Assembly: GCA_024226335.1 (NCBI GenBank)
Contig: JAAELY010000358.1
Location: forward strand, 1-54,640
Origin: a bacterium
GTDB lineage: Bacteria; Myxococcota_A; UBA9160; SZUA-336
Direction: 5' to 3'
DNA: 54,640 nt
Positions 45,779 to 52,372 of this stretch are shown one piece after another (positions within the stretch are counted from its first letter, which is position 1; each line of letters starts with the position of its first letter). The translations under genes were made by a program, and so were the position numbers. A model generated the notes under the pieces. It searched no databases and was not told the DNA's origin. It saw only the letters and a list, made by a program, of their open reading frames with translations.

Positions 45779-47068
45779 CTAGCCGCGGCATTTTTGCGTG
45801 AGTTCTTCTACGAGCCGAATAACCTGCGCGGCTGTTTCTTCCATGAAACGGGTGAGTCGACGCGATGCGCCGTTCTCATCCCCTTCACCGACGAGCGCAC
45901 CAGCTTCTCTCTCCGCCAGGTTTCGCTCCAGTTCCAGGTTCGCCTCAAAAGGCTTCCACGTGTCGCGCAAAAAGGGAATATTGCGTTCGAGGTTCTTCGC
46001 CGCCGCGAGTTCGAGCCCTTGAAACTTCAGCCACATCGAAACTCCAGCGGCTTCATCCTCTTCGGCTCCGCGGGCCATTGACGCGGGCAGCGTCCCATCG
46101 ATATAGACGGGAAGGAAGACGCCACTACAGGGGATTCCGAAGGAGATCCACACCGGCCAAGGCCGTGAACGGTCTTGGGGCAGTAGGGCAACCATGCTGG
46201 CGGTGGTCTGTCCCGGCGGATCGTTATGCATGCAGAGTGTGAAGAACTCCTCATCTTCGCTTGTGGCGTCGGCCGAAGGTATGGCTGAACCATCACCGTG
46301 ATCTCGCAGAATTCGCTGGATGTCAGCGACGTCGAGTCCACCCTTCGCCTCGTGTAGAAGTTCCCGAGATCGCCGCAAGCGACCCTCTGACAGACGTGCT
46401 GGAACGTGCGGGTTGCGCAGGGCGCGTTCCAGATGCACCGGACCCACTTCGCTCCAGAAGCCTTCGCCGCGGACATAGCTATCCAAGTCCTTGGAGCAGC
46501 GATCCCAGTCGGAGCCCGTGCAGATGTGGTTCGACAGCGAATCGAGTTCGACCTGTCGCGCGACCCAGTGCCGGCCCGAAGTTTCCACAAAGATCGCTCC
46601 GTTCGGATCGGCGATACTGAAGCTGTTGTGATAGCCGCCCCCGCCCGGCGCGAATCCCGGCCCGCCCTGGCCATGGGCTTCGAGCAGACTCGTGAGACAG
46701 TCGAGTGCTTCGTTGCGATCACCGCTGCGCTCGAGCGCGAGACGCACGAGATCCATGCCGATCAACCCAGGAGTTTCTTCGACTTCCTGGTGTGAAAACA
46801 CCGACTGATTGCCGATCGCGACTCCATGCTCGTTCACACCGTGCTCGAATCCCCAGACCCACCAGGGCGAATGGCCCATCACCCTGTAGGTCTCGGGTAC
46901 CTGTGGAATCGAAATATGGGTACAGCGAAGTTCGGCGCCTTGCAGATGTTCTGCTCTGGAAAACTGGACAAAGGGCTGGATCTCACCCGCTTTGCGATCA
47001 CTGTTCTTGCCGAAGAGTGTCAGTCTGCTCTTCGTATTTGCTCCGCTGGCCACGACTGAATCACACAT
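45779..47068 (-). CDS. C69 / secernin-like Ntn hydrolase
   Basis: A 429-residue peptidase C69 (dipeptidase/secernin) relative. The N-terminal MCDSVVASG places Cys2 as the Ntn nucleophile after Met removal. TLFGKNSDRKAGEIQPF is the family block, followed by WWVWGFEHGVNEHGVAIGNQSVFS and HNSFSIADPNGAIFVET. There is no signal peptide, so it is cytoplasmic. Such enzymes hydrolyse amide bonds of dipeptides or other small amides; the substrate is unknown. It is divergent from the PhyH gene across 134 bases. Confidence 0.84.
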   Translation of the reverse strand: MCDSVVASGANTKSRLTLFGKNSDRKAGEIQPFVQFSRAEHLQGAELRCTHISIPQVPETYRVMGHSPWWVWGFEHGVNEHGVAIGNQSVFSHQEVEETPGLIGMDLVRLALERSGDRNEALDCLTSLLEAHGQGGPGFAPGGGGYHNSFSIADPNGAIFVETSGRHWVARQVELDSLSNHICTGSDWDRCSKDLDSYVRGEGFWSEVGPVHLERALRNPHVPARLSEGRLRRSRELLHEAKGGLDVADIQRILRDHGDGSAIPSADATSEDEEFFTLCMHNDPPGQTTASMVALLPQDRSRPWPVWISFGIPCSGVFLPVYIDGTLPASMARGAEEDEAAGVSMWLKFQGLELAAAKNLERNIPFLRDTWKPFEANLELERNLAEREAGALVGEGDENGASRRLTRFMEETAAQVIRLVEELTQKCRG

Positions 47069-47202
47069 GGGCCGAGAGTATCACGCCAGACTCTGCACTT
47101 GCGGGGATATCGAGATCCAGGTTCGCCCGTGATCGTGCGTGATAGGATGAATTCACATCCGCGACACATGATCCCTGCAACACATGGATTGGAAACAACG
47201 AG

Positions 47203-48438
47203 ATGTTGCCCGACGGTTTTTCCGAACTCGACTTCGACGAATACCACCAGGTCGAACTCCCGAGGCTTCTGGCTGAAGGCAACGGGGCACTAGCGTTCGC
47301 AGAAGTAAAGCGTCGCGGCTCACTCGCCTTCCGTATCGCCGGCGGCAGCGCGTACACCTACACGACCGGCTCCAACGGAATCGACATCCTGCCCGGTGAC
47401 GAGACCGCTCGAACCGTTCTCGAACTGAGCCATGAAGCCTGGCAGGAAATCGTTCACGAGATTCAGACCGCGCCTGGACTGTTGTATCGCGGAGAAATCA
47501 ATTGCCTTCGAGGCAAGGCGATCCGCCTGGTGGTCTGGGAACCCGCTCTACGCGCGATCTACAACGGCCGCCCGATCTTCAATCCAGAAGAGTTCGAACT
47601 GACCGACCGTCACGGCGCCCCCCTCGATCCCGCGACTGCATTCACGCTCGATGACGATCGCACCGACATGACGCACTTCCTGCGCAATGCGGGCTACCTG
47701 GTCGTCAAACGGGTCTTCTCCGCACAAGAAGTCAGTCTCTTTCAGGAGCAAGCTGAAGAACTCCGGCGCACAGCAGTTCAGGGGGACCGGAAATCCTGGT
47801 GGGGCAAGAACGCGGCGGGAGATTCCGTGCTGTGTCGCGTGACCAACGCCGGAAGGGCCGACTCCTTCAGAGGCCTCTATCGGGACCCCCGCATCACGGG
47901 CCTGATCGATCTGTCCGACACCAAGCTCGAATCGCGCGGAGAAAAGGCCGGCGACGACTGCGCGACGGTGATCTTCAAGAACCCGGACATGGCGGAAGGA
48001 CTCTCCAACCTGCCCTGGCATCGCGATTGCGGCATGGGAGGACACGCCTTGAACTGTCCCCTCATCATCACGTCGACTTTCGTGCAACCCCTGAACGAAC
48101 AGACCGGCGAATTGAGAATGCTTCCGGGTTCACAGAATGGCTCCTGCGTTCCGATCGATGCCGACGATCCGAAGGCTCCCAGAGGCGTCGCGATCGCTGC
48201 CGAACCGGGTGACGTTTCGCTGCACTACGGCGATTGCATGCACGCGGCTCCTACGCCGCGGGGCCACGGTCCGGGCACCTACCGCATCAGCGCTCTCACC
48301 TCTTTCATCCGGGAGGGAGCGCGTTCGAACCCTCGTAAAGGTGCCTACAACGACGTCCTGCTGGGCCGCGACGACGGTCAGGTCGAACATCTCTCGGATG
48401 TAGCAGCTCAAGAAGCGCGCCAGGCCGAGTCGGGCTGA
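47203..48438 (+). CDS. SCP2-like / phytanoyl-CoA dioxygenase fusion
   Basis: A 411-residue protein in two parts. The N-terminal 125 residues look like an SCP2 sterol-carrier domain (LAFRIAGGSAYTYTTGSNG, then TVLELSHEAWQEIVHEI and LLYRGEI). The C-terminal PhyH-type Fe(II)/2-oxoglutarate dioxygenase has WHRDCG (His273 and Asp275), distal His347 in CMHAAP and the cosubstrate Arg361 in GTYRIS. It would hydroxylate a lipid or acyl-CoA substrate with O2, possibly held by the SCP2-like part. The fusion call is by eye. It is divergent from the C69 gene. Confidence 0.78.
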   Translation: MLPDGFSELDFDEYHQVELPRLLAEGNGALAFAEVKRRGSLAFRIAGGSAYTYTTGSNGIDILPGDETARTVLELSHEAWQEIVHEIQTAPGLLYRGEINCLRGKAIRLVVWEPALRAIYNGRPIFNPEEFELTDRHGAPLDPATAFTLDDDRTDMTHFLRNAGYLVVKRVFSAQEVSLFQEQAEELRRTAVQGDRKSWWGKNAAGDSVLCRVTNAGRADSFRGLYRDPRITGLIDLSDTKLESRGEKAGDDCATVIFKNPDMAEGLSNLPWHRDCGMGGHALNCPLIITSTFVQPLNEQTGELRMLPGSQNGSCVPIDADDPKAPRGVAIAAEPGDVSLHYGDCMHAAPTPRGHGPGTYRISALTSFIREGARSNPRKGAYNDVLLGRDDGQVEHLSDVAAQEARQAESG

Positions 48439-48472
48439 AGCAAGGGGGGTCGGGAGTCACCTGACAATCGCT

Positions 48473-49807
48473 CTATTCCATCTCCGCTGGAAGCTGTATC
48501 GCGCCGGATTCATCCTCTTCGAGCTCAACCTCCAACTGCTTCTCTCTGCGCCTTTCTGCGCGTTCGCGCTCCATCTGAGCTGCAAGCGCGTCGCGAAACT
48601 CCTCACCGAGTTCGTCCAGACGATTCTCGAGCAGCCGTCTCCGCCGTTCGAGCAACCGGCTGGTCAGGCGTTGACGTCCCGCCCCGGACAAGAGGTGCAC
48701 ATCAATCGTCTGCATCGCTTCGAGACCATCGCTCGAAAGAGCGCGAACATCGACCTGATTCACTCCCTCGGTCAATTCGACGACGCCAGAGAAACTCCCG
48801 TCGGCAGCCAGGTGAGTAAACTCGGCGGGAACGTGATTGGTGCGGTTCACGATCTCGATCTCGGCGATCTCGGCCAGGCGAATGTCACTGAAGGTCGCAA
48901 CCAGGTCGCGGGGATGCCGTACGGCCGTGTAGGTTCCGCCTGTGAGGTGAGCCAAAGCCTCCAGGACTTCGGGTTGCTCCGTCGATTCCGGACTGATACC
49001 GAAGGCGTGCAGGCGAACGGTCTCGAGAGCTGCGCGCTCCGCGGCCTCGAGCGCACGACGAGCATTCTCACTTGGACGGTTCGGCACCGGGAGAGTTGGC
49101 TGTCCGTCAGTCATGAAGAGAACGACCCTGCGGCTGCGATACTCGGGGTCGCTCGATCGTCGGCTAAAGGTCGACAGCTCGGCAACGGCAACATCTATCG
49201 CATTCGGAATATTCGTCATGCCCGCTGAACCCATTTCGAGCAGGCGGTCGAGCGCGTCCTCCACTTGTGCGTAGTCATCGGTCAACGGAACGACCGTGAA
49301 GGCATCCGGTTCTTCACTGTAGTCGTCTCCTGCGAACGCAACGATGCCGACACGCGAGGTATCGGGTTCGAGTTGCGAAAGCAGCGTGCGGGCTGCGGCG
49401 ACCTCGGCGGCCAGTATGCTGTCGCCGAGGTCATCACTTTCCAGCGAGATGAAGCGCGGCAGAAACGGCAGCCATTGCGCAAAGGGCATCCGGCCCAGCC
49501 GTCCATCTCCATCGACGTCCGCACCCGATGGTGCGCGGGTACTGGCCGAGGTGTCGATGACGATCAGGACTTCGAACGCCTGCAGCCAGCTCGACGGATT
49601 GCCATCCGCCAGACGTAGAGCGCGCCCGGAGACGAAGGCGAGCGCCTGGTCACTATCGATCTTCGCCCCACTCTCCGGCGTTTCGACCACGAGCCTCAAA
49701 CTCGGATCCGCAGAGATTAAGCCGGGATTAAGAATACATGAAGCCGCACCTGCCAGAAAACAGATCAGCAACACCGAGGGTGGATATGGACATCTGCGAC
49801 GAGACAC
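48473..49807 (-). CDS. VWA-domain lipoprotein
   Basis: The 444-residue product has a lipoprotein-like signal (VLLICFLAGAASCI, Cys24) and a von Willebrand A domain (about 75-310). The MIDAS is DTSAS (Asp85-Ser87-Ser89) with the later Thr/Asp in SAGMTNIP and FMTDGQPT. It also has FSDIRLAEIAEIEI, then an Ig-like beta region (FTHLAADGSFSGVVELTEGVN). The end is an Arg/Glu-rich coiled coil (about 385-435). It probably binds metal and a protein partner in the periplasm or at the surface. Start codon GTG. It is divergent from the cytochrome operon. Confidence 0.8.
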   Translation of the reverse strand: MSRRRCPYPPSVLLICFLAGAASCILNPGLISADPSLRLVVETPESGAKIDSDQALAFVSGRALRLADGNPSSWLQAFEVLIVIDTSASTRAPSGADVDGDGRLGRMPFAQWLPFLPRFISLESDDLGDSILAAEVAAARTLLSQLEPDTSRVGIVAFAGDDYSEEPDAFTVVPLTDDYAQVEDALDRLLEMGSAGMTNIPNAIDVAVAELSTFSRRSSDPEYRSRRVVLFMTDGQPTLPVPNRPSENARRALEAAERAALETVRLHAFGISPESTEQPEVLEALAHLTGGTYTAVRHPRDLVATFSDIRLAEIAEIEIVNRTNHVPAEFTHLAADGSFSGVVELTEGVNQVDVRALSSDGLEAMQTIDVHLLSGAGRQRLTSRLLERRRRLLENRLDELGEEFRDALAAQMERERAERRREKQLEVELEEDESGAIQLPAEME

Positions 49808-50001
49808 GACAACAGGATACTAGATCGCCGAAAGCACCGCGGCCATCTGAATGAGCCTCTTCCGCTGAGTCGAAGCGGCTACACAATCTTGAGGCGTGAG
49901 TGACATCACGAGTTCATTCCGGATTTCGACGAAGCGACAGTGACGGTGGTCACGTCGACGACTGGCGAGTTTTCGGTAGTTTGACTCAGATGGTGGTGAG
50001 A

Positions 50002-50814
50002 ATGGACGCGGACTCGATCGAAGCCCCGGCCCGTGCGGGGGCTGGTTCGCGAATCCTGATAGCTCTCTGCTTCGCCCTGCTCGCGTTTGCGTGGTGGGTA
50101 CGAGATGAGCGCTACGTACAGGCCGAGGCCGGTCTCGGCTATGCACTCGGTGTTCTGGGTGCGTCCATGATGCTGCTCCTTCTGCTCTACTCGGTGCGCA
50201 AGCGGGCGCGCTGGTTGAGTTCTGCCGGCCCACTTCGAACCTGGTTCCGCATCCACATGTGGCTCGGTCTCGCGGGTCCGCTGCTCATCATCTTGCACAG
50301 TGGGTTCAAGTTCGGGTCACTCAATAGTTCGATCGCGCTTCTGGCCATGCTCCTGGTCGCGGGTAGCGGTGTCGTCGGTCGCGTGATCTACGCGAAGATC
50401 CACTACGGCCTATACGGGCGCCGCCTGCACCTGCGAGAGAAACTGGCGGAGTTCACGGAGGCGAACGGCAAGCTGCGCCCACTTTTGGACGCGTTTCCGG
50501 AAGTCATGGGACCGCTGCGAGAATTCGAGCGGGAGTTCAGCAGTTCGCCTCCCGGCGCATCCGCAGCGGGTCTTCAATTGGCCAGACTGGGCCCCGCTTC
50601 GCGCCGCACGCGCGAACGATGCGATCGGCTGCTCGAAGCCCCACTCGGAGAAGAGCGAGCGGCCGCTCGCGAGTATCTGCGTCTCGCGGGCCGCGTCGGT
50701 GAGTTTGCCTGCTATGAGCGCTTGTTTCGGCTCTGGCATGCCGTGCACGTCCCATTGTTCGTAACCACCATCCTCTCGCTAGCGATCCATGTCGTCGCCG
50801 TCCACATGTATTAG
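50002..50814 (+). CDS. b-type cytochrome-like membrane protein
   Basis: A 270-residue inner-membrane protein with five hydrophobic segments (about 16-34, 45-63, 80-100, 108-128 and 247-268). Histidines fall in membrane segments as in dihaem b proteins: FRIHMWLGLAGPLLIILHSG (two His) and LWHAVHVPLFVTTILSLAIH (three His). A helical, charged loop of about 115 residues lies before the last segment. It would take electrons from quinol and pass them to the following cytochromes; that is inference. ATG 50002 and ATG 49990 are both possible starts; GTG codons between them do not help decide. The end overlaps the next gene by 26 bases. Confidence 0.72.
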   Translation: MDADSIEAPARAGAGSRILIALCFALLAFAWWVRDERYVQAEAGLGYALGVLGASMMLLLLLYSVRKRARWLSSAGPLRTWFRIHMWLGLAGPLLIILHSGFKFGSLNSSIALLAMLLVAGSGVVGRVIYAKIHYGLYGRRLHLREKLAEFTEANGKLRPLLDAFPEVMGPLREFEREFSSSPPGASAAGLQLARLGPASRRTRERCDRLLEAPLGEERAAAREYLRLAGRVGEFACYERLFRLWHAVHVPLFVTTILSLAIHVVAVHMY

Positions 50815-52372
50815 GCGCCTGGGCAGTGCGTACCTGGTCGCGGTCTTGTGGCTGTACGCTCCGGCAGTGGCCGCTCAGAACTGGGAACGCCTGATCATGC
50901 CGGGTCCGGTGATCGAAGCCCACGCAGAGTTCGAAGGTGAATGCAGCCAATGCCATCGACCCTTTCGCAAACTCGAGCAGCGAGAACTCTGCCTGGACTG
51001 TCACGATCACGCTCCCATCGCGGACGACATCAATGCCCTTGCGGGATTCCACGGCGGCGCCACAGTTCGCTCGGTAGAGTGCAGCCGCTGTCATACCGAG
51101 CACATCGGCCGCGAAGCAGACGTCGTCGGACTCGACCCGAGCAGTTTCGACCATTCACTCACAGACTACGCACTTCGCGGCCGACACCGGACTGCTTCCT
51201 GCGCGAAATGTCACGAGACGGGTCGGCCTCACCGGGAAGCACCCGCGAAATGCTCCGATTGCCACGGAGAAGACGATCCGCATCGCGGGGCACTCGGAGA
51301 GACCTGCGCCGATTGCCACGACGAGTCGAGTTGGAGAAAGGCCGAATTCGAGCATTCGAAGACCGAGTTCCCTCTGATCGGTCGTCACGCCAAGGTGCCC
51401 TGTGTCTCCTGTCACCCTGATGAGCACTATTCCCCGACGCCAACGGACTGCATTTCGTGTCACGACGGCGTTCACGACCCGCACGCTGGACGTTACGGCC
51501 GGGACTGCCGAACCTGCCACACGGCCCATGGCTGGGATCGAATCGAGTTTCAGCACGACAAAGATACCGACTTCGCACTGCGCGGAAGCCACCGTTCCCT
51601 CGCATGTGATTCGTGTCACACCGGCCCTTCAATTCAAGACAAGCTGGAACGAAGCTGCGCCACATGCCACCGGGCCGATGATCAACACAAAGGACGCTTT
51701 GGCGAGAACTGTGTCGAGTGTCACAGCGAGAAATCGTGGAAGGACGAAAAGTTTGATCACGGACAGACGGTATTCCCCCTGCACGGAGCCCACCGCTCCG
51801 TCAGTTGCTTGCGATGCCATACGGGCGTCCTCGAAAAGGCGGAAGTCACCCGGACCTGCCAGAACTGTCATCCCGGAGACGATGTGCACGCAGGCCAGCA
51901 GGGAGAGAGTTGTGAGCAATGCCACAACGCGGAAGGTTGGACGAAACGTGTCTTTTTCGAACACGACCTGACCCGGTTTCCGCTGCTCGGAGTCCACGCC
52001 GCAGCCGCCTGCGAGGAGTGCCATACGAACTCCCGCTTCCAGGATACTTCGACGAGTTGCCAGGAATGCCACGCATCTCATGACTTCCACAAGGGCACCA
52101 TGGGCTCCGAGTGCTCACACTGCCACAACCCCAATGGATGGAACTTCTGGACTTTCGACCATGCGCAGCAGACGGATTTCGCACTGGACGGTGCGCACGA
52201 AGGCCGACTCTGCCACGACTGCCACACGACCAGGGTCCAGGGCAAGCTCTCGCGTTCTTCTTCTTGCAATAGCTGTCACCGAGACGACGATATTCACCTG
52301 AGCCGCTTCGGCATCGATTGCGCTCGCTGTCACACCAATGAGCGTTGGAACGTCATCCGGAGAATTCGGTGA
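50789..52372 (+). CDS. 21-haem c-type cytochrome
   Basis: A 527-residue exported cytochrome with a signal peptide (about 10-28, ending PAVAAQ) and 21 CXXCH motifs. Three haems come first. Then six modules of about 60-70 residues follow, each with the order FxH, (F/Y)xLxGxH, CXXCH, CXXCH, (D/H)xHxG, CXXCH and W. Conserved His in FxH, GxH and DxH are probable distal ligands. The protein lies in the periplasm or at the cell surface. It starts inside the upstream gene and its stop overlaps the next cytochrome GTG (GTGA). The architecture fits long-range electron transfer. Confidence 0.92.
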   Translation: MSSPSTCIRRLGSAYLVAVLWLYAPAVAAQNWERLIMPGPVIEAHAEFEGECSQCHRPFRKLEQRELCLDCHDHAPIADDINALAGFHGGATVRSVECSRCHTEHIGREADVVGLDPSSFDHSLTDYALRGRHRTASCAKCHETGRPHREAPAKCSDCHGEDDPHRGALGETCADCHDESSWRKAEFEHSKTEFPLIGRHAKVPCVSCHPDEHYSPTPTDCISCHDGVHDPHAGRYGRDCRTCHTAHGWDRIEFQHDKDTDFALRGSHRSLACDSCHTGPSIQDKLERSCATCHRADDQHKGRFGENCVECHSEKSWKDEKFDHGQTVFPLHGAHRSVSCLRCHTGVLEKAEVTRTCQNCHPGDDVHAGQQGESCEQCHNAEGWTKRVFFEHDLTRFPLLGVHAAAACEECHTNSRFQDTSTSCQECHASHDFHKGTMGSECSHCHNPNGWNFWTFDHAQQTDFALDGAHEGRLCHDCHTTRVQGKLSRSSSCNSCHRDDDIHLSRFGIDCARCHTNERWNVIRRIR

